Positions 8,320-15,630 of a stretch of 44,383 nt of DNA are shown here, piece after piece. Below the pieces are notes generated by a model. It was given only the letters and a program-made list of their open reading frames with translations, was not told the DNA's origin and searched no databases. The position numbers were made by a program, and so were the translations under genes. Position 1 is the stretch's first letter. Every line of letters starts with the position of its first letter. Origin of the DNA: Bacteroidota bacterium (GTDB taxonomy: Bacteria > Bacteroidota > Bacteroidia > Chitinophagales > Chitinophagaceae); NCBI GenBank assembly GCA_030706635.1, contig JAUZOD010000034.1, forward strand, positions 1 through 44,383, read 5' to 3'.

Positions 8320-11300
8320 ATGACTATATCCCGGATTCGCGTTATTTGCTTTATCATTTTCGGCATTTACCAGCTTATTTCCTGCAAAAGCGAAAAAAAG
8401 CCAGAACCGCTGTTCAGCCAGGTGTCAGACGCCCATTCACATATTGATTTTCATAATACGATTACCGAAAATGAGGATTATAATATCGACACGTATGAAT
8501 ATTTATATAACGGCGGGGGCGTCGCGATCGGCGATTTAAACAATGACGGATTGCAGGACATCTTATTTACCGCCAATATGTCGCCCGACAAAATTTATCT
8601 TAATAAAGGTAATCTGGAATTCCAGGATATTACCAAAGAAACAGGTTTTACCAGTCGCAGCAAATGGAAAACAGGTGCCGTGATCGTCGATATCAACGGA
8701 GACGGCCTCCAGGATATCTATCTCTGTTATTCAGGCCCGGGTACAGACGAGGACAGAAGAAATGAACTTTATATTAATACCGGAATAGTCGATGGAATTC
8801 CTCATTTCAAAGAGTCAGCGAAGGAGTACGGACTGGATGCACCCGGTACATTTACGACAATGGTCAGTTTTTTTGATATGGACAACGATGGTGACCTGGA
8901 CATGTTTATGGTGAATCATGGCGACATGTTTTATAATCCATTTTTTAATTCTGAAAAACTTCGCAGGACAAGGCACCCAAGATTTGGCAATCGCCTTTAC
9001 AGGAATGATAATGGTCATTTTGTCGATGTAAGTGATGAAGCACATATTGATGGGAGCGGTTTGAATTTCGGACTGAGCGCTTCCATCAGCGATTTGAACA
9101 ACGATGGCTGGCCTGATATTTACGTAACCAACGATTACGATGAACGTGATTTTCTATACCTGAATAATCACGACGGCACGTTTAAAGAAGTTTTAAATAC
9201 AGCAGCCCGTCATATTTCCGAATTTTCGATGGGATCAGATATTGCCGATTACAATAACGACGGGAAAACCGACGTCATGGTACTGGACATGCTGCCGGAA
9301 GACAATTACCGGCAAAAAACATTGAAAGGACCGGATAACTATGACAAATACACGCTCCGGCAGAGTCTGGGATATCAGAGTCAGCAAATGCGCAATACCC
9401 TTCAATTAAATAATGGAAATGATAAAAACGGCATACCCATTTTTAGTGAAGTCGGACAAATGGCCGGTGTTTCAAACACAGACTGGAGCTGGTCTCCCCT
9501 GTTTGCGGATTTTGATAATGACGGCTGGAAAGATCTGTTTGTGTCAAACGGCGTTCTCCGGGATATGACGGATCTGGATTTCGTGAAATACGGACTGATG
9601 TATTCTTCCAAGTCAACCAGTAAAACAAAGGACAAGAAAAAGATGTGGGAACAGATCAGTCAGATGCGGACACCTGTTTTAAACAATTATATATTCAGAA
9701 ATAATCATAATCTCCGCTTTACGAATTCAACAAAGGACTGGGGAATCGTAAAAAATTCTGTGAGTAACGGCGCCGCATATGCCGATCTTGATAATGATGG
9801 AGATCTGGATCTGGTCATCAACAATCTTAACGACGAAGCAACGATTTACCGGAATAATACTTCCAACAATAAAAATGCGCATTATATCCGCATCCGGCTG
9901 ATTGGCGAAAACAAAAACACAGCGGGTATCGGCGCCAAAGTTACTGTCAAAACAAAGACAACCGATCAGATACAGGAAGAATATCTGACAAGAGGATTTC
10001 AATCCTCCGTCGATCCGGTCATGCATATCGGAACCGGACCGGACAGCATCATCAATTCTTTGATCGTCGAGTGGCCTGGCGGAAAACGCTCCGTATTGAA
10101 TCAATTAAAAACAGATACAGAAATTACCATTCAGCAAAAAAATGCATCGGCCTTAACGACACCGTCAATTCCCGAACAAAAGCCCATGTTTGTTGATATA
10201 ACAGCAAAAAGCGGCATCGACTATAAAAACCAGCCCTCGCCGTTTGTCGACTTCAAAGCAACGACACTGCTTCCTTTTCAATTGTCAAAAATCGGCCCCT
10301 GTCTTGCGAAAGCAGATGTAAACAAAGACGGCCTGGAAGATGTATTTATCGGTGCAACCTCTGGTCAGGAAAATGTTTTGTATCTGCAGACAAAAGACGG
10401 CCGGTTCGTTCGTTCTGCCAGTCAGCCATGGAATTCAAATTTAGATATAGATAATGCTGATGCTTTATTCTTTGATGCCGACGGCGATGGTGATCAGGAT
10501 CTTTACCTGGTCAGCGGTGGTGCAGAATTTATTTCAGATAGTAAAAATTATCAGGACAGAATTTTCGAAAACGATGGCAAAGGAAATTTCAAAGAAGTTC
10601 CCAATGCACTACCAACCGAAAACATCAGTAGTTCCTGTGCCAGGGCCGCTGATATCGATAAGGATGGATTACCCGATCTTTTTATCGGTGGCAGTTTTGT
10701 TCCCGGTCGTTTCCCCACAACGCCCGAAAGCTTTATCCTGAAAAACAGAAGCAAAAAAGGCAGAATACTTTTTGAAAAAGATAATGATATACGGGATACC
10801 GCAATAAAAAATATTGGAATGGTCACAGACGCAGTTTGGACTGATTTAAATAAAGACGGATGGCCCGATCTCATTGTTGTCGGTCAGTTTATGCCGATCA
10901 GAATATTTGAGAACAAAAAAGGAAAATTAAATGACGCCACATCTGCTTATGGTTTGAGCAATACCAACGGATGGTGGCGGCGGATCATTGCTGATGATTT
11001 TGACAATGACGGCAATGTCGATTTTATGATTGGAAATGTCGGTCTAAACACAGCATTTCATGCCAGTCAGCAGGAACCTTTGTCAATTATCTATGGCGAG
11101 TTTTATTACAAGGGGGTTATCGATCCCGTTCTCACTTATTATAATGGCGGAAAAAACTATCCATGGTATTCTAAGGATGAACTTGCGCGTGCCATTCCAA
11201 CGATACAAAAACAGTTTTTACGCTATGAAGATTATGCGCGCGCCACGGTCACGGATATTTTTTCAAAAGAACAACTGGCAAAGTCTTCAACGGTAAATGT

Positions 11301-11691
11301 CAATATGCTCCAATCCATTTTTTTGCGAAATAATGGGAATCACTCGTTTTCGATTATCCCTCTGCCGAATGATGCCCAGGTTAGTGCAATAAACGGAATT
11401 GTTGTTGCCGATTTAGATAAGGATGGCAACAAAGACGTGATCACCAGCGGCAATCTGTATCCCTTCCGTGTACAAATCGGTCCGCTTGATGCGTCCCTCG
11501 GGCTGGTGCTGAAAGGAAACGGAAAAGGAAACTTCTCGCCAATGGTTTATGATGCAACCGGTCTTTTTATCGACGGCGACGTCAGGAATATGATCAGCGT
11601 TAATAGTAAAAATGGTTTTCTCCTCATCGCCGCTAAAAATAATGGGTCGGTTCAGGTTGTGCAATATCCTGATTCCGGTGCTCTTCCATAG
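8320..11691 (+). CDS. Large VCBS/FG-GAP repeat lipoprotein with ASPIC/UnbV domain
   Basis: The product has 1123 aa from the ATG at 8320; an in-frame TTG at 8308 is unlikely. MTISRIRVICFIIFGIYQ is followed by LISC, a lipoprotein signal, so a surface-exposed lipoprotein is likely. I count about 13 FG-GAP/VCBS units with Ca2+-loop motifs such as DLNNDGLQD, DMDNDGDLD, DFDNDGWKD, DADGDGDQD and DLDKDGNKD, arranged as two beta-propellers. Between them (about residues 520-620) lies an ASPIC/UnbV domain: NTAGIGAKV, then LTRGFQSS and VEWPGG. Bacteroidota often carry such proteins next to SusC/SusD loci, where binding or processing of extracellular ligands is suspected but not established. It is divergent from susC and probably belongs to the same glycan island. 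Confidence 0.93.
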   Translation: MTISRIRVICFIIFGIYQLISCKSEKKPEPLFSQVSDAHSHIDFHNTITENEDYNIDTYEYLYNGGGVAIGDLNNDGLQDILFTANMSPDKIYLNKGNLEFQDITKETGFTSRSKWKTGAVIVDINGDGLQDIYLCYSGPGTDEDRRNELYINTGIVDGIPHFKESAKEYGLDAPGTFTTMVSFFDMDNDGDLDMFMVNHGDMFYNPFFNSEKLRRTRHPRFGNRLYRNDNGHFVDVSDEAHIDGSGLNFGLSASISDLNNDGWPDIYVTNDYDERDFLYLNNHDGTFKEVLNTAARHISEFSMGSDIADYNNDGKTDVMVLDMLPEDNYRQKTLKGPDNYDKYTLRQSLGYQSQQMRNTLQLNNGNDKNGIPIFSEVGQMAGVSNTDWSWSPLFADFDNDGWKDLFVSNGVLRDMTDLDFVKYGLMYSSKSTSKTKDKKKMWEQISQMRTPVLNNYIFRNNHNLRFTNSTKDWGIVKNSVSNGAAYADLDNDGDLDLVINNLNDEATIYRNNTSNNKNAHYIRIRLIGENKNTAGIGAKVTVKTKTTDQIQEEYLTRGFQSSVDPVMHIGTGPDSIINSLIVEWPGGKRSVLNQLKTDTEITIQQKNASALTTPSIPEQKPMFVDITAKSGIDYKNQPSPFVDFKATTLLPFQLSKIGPCLAKADVNKDGLEDVFIGATSGQENVLYLQTKDGRFVRSASQPWNSNLDIDNADALFFDADGDGDQDLYLVSGGAEFISDSKNYQDRIFENDGKGNFKEVPNALPTENISSSCARAADIDKDGLPDLFIGGSFVPGRFPTTPESFILKNRSKKGRILFEKDNDIRDTAIKNIGMVTDAVWTDLNKDGWPDLIVVGQFMPIRIFENKKGKLNDATSAYGLSNTNGWWRRIIADDFDNDGNVDFMIGNVGLNTAFHASQQEPLSIIYGEFYYKGVIDPVLTYYNGGKNYPWYSKDELARAIPTIQKQFLRYEDYARATVTDIFSKEQLAKSSTVNVNMLQSIFLRNNGNHSFSIIPLPNDAQVSAINGIVVADLDKDGNKDVITSGNLYPFRVQIGPLDASLGLVLKGNGKGNFSPMVYDATGLFIDGDVRNMISVNSKNGFLLIAAKNNGSVQVVQYPDSGALP

Positions 11692-11740
11692 ACCAGGGAG
11701 CAGGTGTCTGTTATTTCCATTTGATTGGGCCGGCATGCCG

Positions 11741-11806
11741 GGGCTTGGGAAAAGAGCAGCGATCTCGCACCGTCTGGATAGAACGGAAAGATCAAAAGAA
11801 AACCGG
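11741..11806 (+). pseudogene. Decayed 3' fragment of a second exonuclease III gene
   Basis: About 65 bp here closely match 1941-2004, the last codons and stop region of the intact xth gene (GWEKSSDHAPVWIELKD and beyond). The match includes the runs GGGAAAAGAGCAGCGA and CTGGATAGAAC/TTGGATAGAAC, with one inserted base, one deleted base and scattered substitutions, so it no longer encodes the protein. The original stop codon is also changed (TAA to CAA). The upstream part of the gene is absent. Its 3' end overlaps the stop of the minus-strand 81-aa gene. Confidence 0.75.
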
Positions 11807-12037
11807 AAAATCCGCAATCAGTTCTTTCAGATGCTCGCCCACCGAATGAGCATCATTGGTTTCAATGATCACCAGACTTTTGCCGTCGTCATAATAAATA
11901 TGAAATTTTTCATTGGAAATATCCAGAGAATTATCGGGATCGGTTGGAATCAGCTGATATTTTTCACTGAACCCGTCTATGATCCGGATAGCTTCTTCTT
12001 TATCTTTTACCGGGATCTCTTTTAATATTACAGCCAT
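11792..12037 (-). CDS. Small hypothetical protein, 81 aa
   Basis: The frame is open from 12115, but the ATG at 12037 (MAVILKEIPVKDKEEAIRII) gives the more natural start, because the preceding residues look untranslated. The product is about 81 aa, soluble and acidic, with an alpha-beta-beta-alpha look (helix EEAIRIIDGFSEKY, strands KFHIYYDDGKSLVIIE, helix SVGEHLKELIADFP). There is no signal peptide or membrane segment. I do not recognise the family. It sits alone amid gene relics, and its last codons overlap the decayed xth fragment on the other strand, so the C-terminus may be altered from its ancestral form. Confidence 0.5.
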   Translation of the reverse strand: MAVILKEIPVKDKEEAIRIIDGFSEKYQLIPTDPDNSLDISNEKFHIYYDDGKSLVIIETNDAHSVGEHLKELIADFPVFF

Positions 12038-12149
12038 GAGGTTTAATTTAGATACTGATATTTTGTAGTAAACGTCCGGATATTTTACCGCCGGCTGATG
12101 TAGCTCCAACAACAAAAATTCGCAACGCCGTCACACCCTTTAAAATTAC

Positions 12150-12326
12150 TTATAATTTACTGTAAAGGGACCGGCTAATTTCCCCTGCAATCACCACTCC
12201 TTTACGTTGTCCGAATAAAGTAATCCCCGCTTCCGCTTCCCGAAGGATTATATTCTGTATGAATGTTCCGGGAAAAGATAATGCTGCAGTCGGGGAAAGA
12301 CAAGGCAATGAAATCATTCTGGTCAT
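12150..12326 (-). CDS. Possible 58-aa ORF or gene relic
   Basis: A minus-strand frame from the ATG at 12326 to a TAA at 12150-12152 encodes 58 aa. The second half has real-protein character (REAEAGITLFGQRKGVV, then IAGEISRSLYSKL), while the first half (MTRMISLPCLSPTAAL) looks like random sequence. I read it as the surviving C-terminal part of a decayed gene, but a small functional protein cannot be excluded. The family is not recognised. It lies just downstream, in the same direction, of the TMEM175-like relic. Confidence 0.25.
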   Translation of the reverse strand: MTRMISLPCLSPTAALSFPGTFIQNIILREAEAGITLFGQRKGVVIAGEISRSLYSKL

Positions 12327-12364
12327 GTTGTGACATTTTACAGCTGCTGATCAATACTGTCCTC

Positions 12365-12517
12365 CTACCTGACCGCTTTACGGTTCACCCATACGATGGC
12401 GATAAACAGGTAGTTGACAATATAGCTGAGGAGTGTCGGCCACAAGGCGGCCAGAGCATGCCAGTTGGCGCCCGATGGCTTTTTCAGGTCCAGCACCATT
12501 ATGGCAATAGAGTTTTG
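12365..12517 (-). pseudogene. Fragment of a TMEM175-type potassium channel (DUF1211)
   Basis: On the minus strand 12517-12365 reads SIAIMVLDLKKPSGANWHAL, then AALWPTLLSYIVNYLFIAI and VWVNRKAVR followed by a stop. This matches the end of transmembrane helix 1 and helix 2 of bacterial TMEM175/DUF1211 proteins (the xxIMVLELKxP turn followed by LLPTxLSYxxSFxFIxIxWxNH). The FSDGVFAI start of helix 1 is not found upstream, where stop codons interrupt the frame, and all later helices are missing. The fragment is therefore non-functional. TMEM175 proteins are leak potassium channels of the inner membrane. Confidence 0.7.
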
Positions 12518-12635
12518 CTATTGAATGTAGTATTTATCCTACAATATTGATAACAAAAAGACGACTTCCGGTTCAGATTGTATTCTATTTTTCCTCGCCT
12601 GGAAAAGTGCTTACTTAGCCACCTCAACCACCGGG

Positions 12636-12986
12636 ATGAAAAAAGAAAAAAAGACAGTAATCATTGCTGATGATTCCGAGCTAAGCGTGGAAAGTGTGCT
12701 TTTCCTGCATCGGAAATTCGATCATATCCAAATCGTTTCTTATGCAGGATCCTGGAAACAAACACTGGACTTCGCAGAGGGAATCCGTCCGGATATGATA
12801 CTACAGGGTATCCGATTGCCTGATAAAAACGGTATCGGTCTGCTCGGCAAAATGATGGAAGCCAGTGACGTGATTATCGTGTTGATGATCAGGGAAAATA
12901 GTCTCCGCGACCACTATGGCTTCTGTAAAACACAAAGATATCCGATAGGCTTTCCTGATTTGAACCATAAAGAATCCATACCCTGA
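12636..12986 (+). CDS. Orphan receiver-like protein lacking the phospho-acceptor Asp
   Basis: The product has 116 aa. Residues 7-75 follow the CheY-like receiver pattern: the acidic pair D12-D13 in IIADDSE, then PDMILQGIRLPDKNGIGLL. In that motif receivers normally read PDxxLxDxxLPxxxG; here the phospho-accepting Asp is Gly58 (codon GGT, one base from GAT). From about residue 85 the sequence departs from the family (the helix 4 to strand 5 region with the conserved Lys is not visible), suggesting a frameshifted or eroded C-terminus. There is no output domain and no histidine kinase beside it. It is either an inactive relic or an atypical receiver; given the relics around it, I favour relic. 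Confidence 0.5.
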   Translation: MKKEKKTVIIADDSELSVESVLFLHRKFDHIQIVSYAGSWKQTLDFAEGIRPDMILQGIRLPDKNGIGLLGKMMEASDVIIVLMIRENSLRDHYGFCKTQRYPIGFPDLNHKESIP

Positions 12987-13020
12987 CAGCCCCCTTTCCG
13001 GTTACCGCTTATCCTCATGT

Positions 13021-13066
13021 CATTTAGTTACAGGCGGAACTTGCATTCCGCCCGGTAAACTAAATG
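13021..13066. terminator. Long inverted repeat between receiver-like gene and hsp20
   Basis: Arms 13021-13039 and 13046-13066 pair over about 19 bp with a two-base bulge, around a short loop. The outer part is CATTTAGTT/AACTAAATG and the inner part GGCGGAA/TTCCGCC. It lies between the plus-strand receiver-like ORF (stop 12986) and the end of the minus-strand hsp20 gene (stop 13078), so a shared terminator is the simplest reading. A small repetitive element is an alternative. Confidence 0.6.
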
Positions 13067-13077
13067 GATCCCATACC

Positions 13078-13551
13078 TTACTGAATATTGATCGTCCTGG
13101 ATATCCTGCGCGCGTTTTCTTTTTTCGGCAGTTCGAGATGCAGGACACCGTTTTCGTACCGGGCAGAGATCTTTGCCGTATCCACGGTATCGTCCAGGGA
13201 AAAACTTCGGCTGAAAGCCTGTTTGCGGTATTCCATTTTAAACCAGCCGTCTTCCTTCCGTTCTTCTTTCCCGGCTTCCGGCTGATAGGAAACCGTCAGC
13301 ATGTCCCCTTCAATGCCCAGTTTGAAATCGTCTTTCTTCAATCCGGGAGCAACGAGTTCCATTTCATAGGACCTATCCGTTTCCCGCACATTTGTCGGTG
13401 GCAGACTGGAATTTAAAGACCTGCCGAGGCCGGTGAATCCCCAGTTCTCATCGTCGAAAAACCGGTTCAGGTTATTCCGGAAGATCTGATCAACAACGCT
13501 TCCAAAAGTAGCCGGCTCCCGGTTATTTTCTTTTTTAACAATGTTGTTCAT
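13078..13551 (-). CDS. Hsp20/alpha-crystallin small heat-shock protein
   Basis: The product has 157 aa and is complete. The alpha-crystallin domain covers about residues 48-143: PTNVRETDRSYEMELVAPGL (strands 2-3), KDDFKLGIEGDMLTVSYQ, a charged loop, then FSRSFSLDDTVDTAKISARY and the signature ENGVLHLELPKKE. It ends with the ISRTINIQ tail containing the I-x-I motif that docks dimers. These ATP-independent chaperones hold unfolding proteins for later refolding. The ATG at 13551 is preceded by an A-rich leader. It appears to be a single-gene unit. A TTAGTTTG box at 13580-13587 (minus strand) could be its -7 element, but I see no FNR-type site at the matching distance. Confidence 0.95.
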   Translation of the reverse strand: MNNIVKKENNREPATFGSVVDQIFRNNLNRFFDDENWGFTGLGRSLNSSLPPTNVRETDRSYEMELVAPGLKKDDFKLGIEGDMLTVSYQPEAGKEERKEDGWFKMEYRKQAFSRSFSLDDTVDTAKISARYENGVLHLELPKKENARRISRTINIQ

Positions 13552-13774
13552 AACTAATGGTTTTTAGGATGAAAGAATACAAACTAACCCCGGACAACCT
13601 GCATGCCAGATCCGGAAAAATGAAAATTTGACAAGAATCCATTTAATGGGAACCCAGGGTGAAAAACTTTCATGAATTATTTTCAGGGAGTCCATTCTGC
13701 CTGGTACGAGATCCAACCCTCGCGGGTCTCAGGCCTGTCGAACTTAGCGGCGATAGGGCGCCGTTTCGCTTAGT

Positions 13775-14371
13775 TTAGTAATATGCTCCACCTACCGCAG
13801 TCCATCGACAGGCAACCGCCGATAAGGGTGTTCTGATTCTTAGATTGAAAGTTTTCGTAGTCCCATAAGGAACCGATTCATTCAATATAAATTCCTGTGT
13901 GCTCACGATCACTTTCGCCGGGTTCAGGAAACGCACCCTGATATGGACATCCCGGTAACTGGTGTGATGCGCATTATTGGTAATCGTTCCCCTGATCTGC
14001 TGTTTATCTGCCCAGTTATTCGGATTGTACCCACCATTAGCAATCAGGTATGACCCTGGGTTAGCATGCTCGGGATCGGTAAACGGACTCGTTGAGGCAT
14101 AAAAAGGCGCGTATATTTTCCGGTGATGATTGTATTGCAAAACCAGAATGATGGTTATAGCAAAGAAGGAAAGGATGCCCAGTAAGGATCTGTCATCCCG
14201 CTTCCGACCCTTATTCTTCGCAGTCTCCCGGTTATCCCCCGGCAGTTGGTGGTTTTTCAAGACGGATCTGATTTTCAACAAGAAAACCTGAAATCCCTCA
14301 TAAATATTGTCCTGAAGCCATAAAAAGAGCAAGAAATCGACTGTTCCGGGGCTAAAGTGTAACCTCCGCAT
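13775..14371 (-). CDS. Single-pass membrane protein with FxLYD-like exported domain
   Basis: The frame gives 198 aa, but the first 40-50 residues look untranslated. A TTG near residue 39 (LKNHQLPGDNRE) would be a better start, though no ATG supports it, so the start is uncertain. A charged cytoplasmic segment (KNKGRKRDDRS) leads into one transmembrane helix (LLGILSFFAITIILVLQY, about residues 63-80). A short linker is followed by a beta-rich domain (about 120-195): GTITNNAHHTSYRDVHIRV, then VSTQEFILNESVPYGTTKTF and NLRI, which resembles FxLYD (DUF3426-like) domains in its alternating pattern. The function is unknown. It is alone, with non-coding DNA on both sides. Confidence 0.6.
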   Translation of the reverse strand: MRRLHFSPGTVDFLLFLWLQDNIYEGFQVFLLKIRSVLKNHQLPGDNRETAKNKGRKRDDRSLLGILSFFAITIILVLQYNHHRKIYAPFYASTSPFTDPEHANPGSYLIANGGYNPNNWADKQQIRGTITNNAHHTSYRDVHIRVRFLNPAKVIVSTQEFILNESVPYGTTKTFNLRIRTPLSAVACRWTAVGGAYY

Positions 14372-14443
14372 GCAACAAATCGTCTCAGCCTTGTCATTAA
14401 CCCATCATAGTGCGGGTTTAATCTGCATTTTAAATCTGGAATC

Positions 14444-14662
14444 ATGAAATGGAATGCGATCATCACAAAGTCACAATACGCAAAAACCCTCCTGCGGGAA
14501 AAGGAGATATCTCAAGGCCCGGTCAGTTCACAGGACGAAGACGAATTGCAATTGCTGCGTATTCTGATCAAAGACTACGAGGAAAGACAGCTTGAAATGC
14601 AGTCAGCGGGTTTCCAGATAATGACGGTCATTACCCGTAGCGGCCGTCAGATATTCCGCTAA
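14444..14662 (+). CDS. Short protein like the N-terminus of HigA-type antitoxins
   Basis: The product has 72 aa. MKWNAIITKSQYAKTLLREKE, then EDELQLLRILIKDYEERQ, resembles the N-terminal region that precedes the helix-turn-helix in HigA-like antitoxins (pattern: W-x-x-I-x-T-x-x-x-Y, then E-x-x-x-L-x-x-L-I-x-x-Y-E). The helix-turn-helix is missing: after residue 50 the sequence (MQSAGFQIMTVITRSGRQIFR) does not match. No HigB-like toxin is found on either side. It is either a truncated relic or an independent small protein; resemblance rests on pattern only. Confidence 0.4.
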   Translation: MKWNAIITKSQYAKTLLREKEISQGPVSSQDEDELQLLRILIKDYEERQLEMQSAGFQIMTVITRSGRQIFR

Positions 14663-14734
14663 CGTAAACCGGGACAAATATACCCGTCCCGATCCGACCT
14701 TAAGAAGATTGGCTGGAATGCACTTTTTAATGCA

Positions 14735-15511
14735 TTATTCCCTTATCCAGATATTCCGAAAACTTATCGGAGCACTCTTATCCCCATGCGCCTGTAGCCT
14801 GAGGGGAGCAGGGCCATGCTTAACATATACATGCCGGGTATCCGTAGAGGTGCCTCCCTCTATGGCTACATTGTTTTGGACCAATACGCCGTTAAAAAAG
14901 ATCGTCACCCGGGCGGGCGTTTTGAGCGAACCATCATCATTAAACTGCGGATCTGTATAAGCAATATCATAAACATTCCATTCGCCCGGTTTTTTCTCAG
15001 GATTACACAATGGAATAGATTCACGGTATATACTGCCGGCCATCCCATTCACGTAGGTTTTGTTCTCGTTATTATAGTTATCCAGCACCTGAATTTCATA
15101 TCTTCCCGATAAGAATACACCGCTATTCCCTCTTGCCTGCCCGCTACCGGTTATATCTGCGGGAATTTTCCATTCGATATGTAGTTGATAGCTGGTAAAT
15201 TTTCTTTTGGTTTCTATATCGCCGGATGACTTGTCAACCGTAGCTGCACCATTGGCTACCGTCCATTTTGCCGGCGATTGATCTTTTTCAGATACCCACT
15301 CATCCAGATTCTTTCCGTTAAATAGTATAATGGCATCGGACGGCGGGCTGCTAAATGTTTCGCCCGGCACAACCACAGGGGGTATTGGTTCATATACCTG
15401 GGCATTTTCAGGATTCGAGGAACTGCTATTGGCTTCTTTAATTGTTTTTTGACCATGCACATTAGCCGTTACCCATAGTAACGCAGTGATCAGGACCAGG
15501 TTATGTTTCAT
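14735..15511 (-). CDS. Secreted DUF1080 (3-keto-disaccharide hydrolase family) protein
   Basis: The product has 258 aa with a cleavable signal peptide (MKHNLVLITALLWVTANVHG). After a Pro/Ser-rich linker, the DUF1080 concanavalin-like domain (about 58-257) shows its usual marks: IILFNGKNLDEWVS, WTVANGAATVD, then FTSYQLHIEWKIP, RGNSGVFLSGRYEIQVLD, YRESIPLCNPEKKPGEWN and the closing PISFRNIWIRE. Members of this family have been shown to hydrolyse 3-keto-glycosides; many remain uncharacterised. It is the last gene of the minus-strand operon that begins with a sugar transporter at 20953, so it probably acts on a glycoside in the periplasm. Confidence 0.9.
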   Translation of the reverse strand: MKHNLVLITALLWVTANVHGQKTIKEANSSSSNPENAQVYEPIPPVVVPGETFSSPPSDAIILFNGKNLDEWVSEKDQSPAKWTVANGAATVDKSSGDIETKRKFTSYQLHIEWKIPADITGSGQARGNSGVFLSGRYEIQVLDNYNNENKTYVNGMAGSIYRESIPLCNPEKKPGEWNVYDIAYTDPQFNDDGSLKTPARVTIFFNGVLVQNNVAIEGGTSTDTRHVYVKHGPAPLRLQAHGDKSAPISFRNIWIRE

Positions 15512-15630
15512 AAATTTAATTTCTTATTGATTGCTTTACAATGTATAAGAGAAGGGTCGCAATATAATAATTATTCAAGCATCGAAAAAAAGGATTGTTG
15601 TGGTGCAAAATTCGCATGAAATTACAATAG

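Larger units (their letters stand above)
12038..12635. other. Relic-rich intergenic stretch
   Basis: Apart from the two minus-strand pieces listed separately (58-aa ORF and TMEM175-like fragment), minus-strand 12045-12135 reads ALRIFVVGATSAGGKISGRL, then LQNISI and a stop. That is faintly like the N-terminus of CheB-type methylesterases (VVxGxSAGG), but it is too short to call. No RNA gene or clear promoter is visible. Confidence 0.35.

Noticed and set aside
9727-10104. 125-aa minus-strand ORF inside the VCBS gene
   Set aside because: The VCBS motifs on the plus strand explain this DNA; the antisense frame is only a by-product of its codon pattern.
13552-13774. FNR-type control of hsp20
   Set aside because: The nearest candidate (TGAAAAACTTTCA) has N7 between half-sites and does not sit 33 bp from the possible -7 box at 13580-13587.
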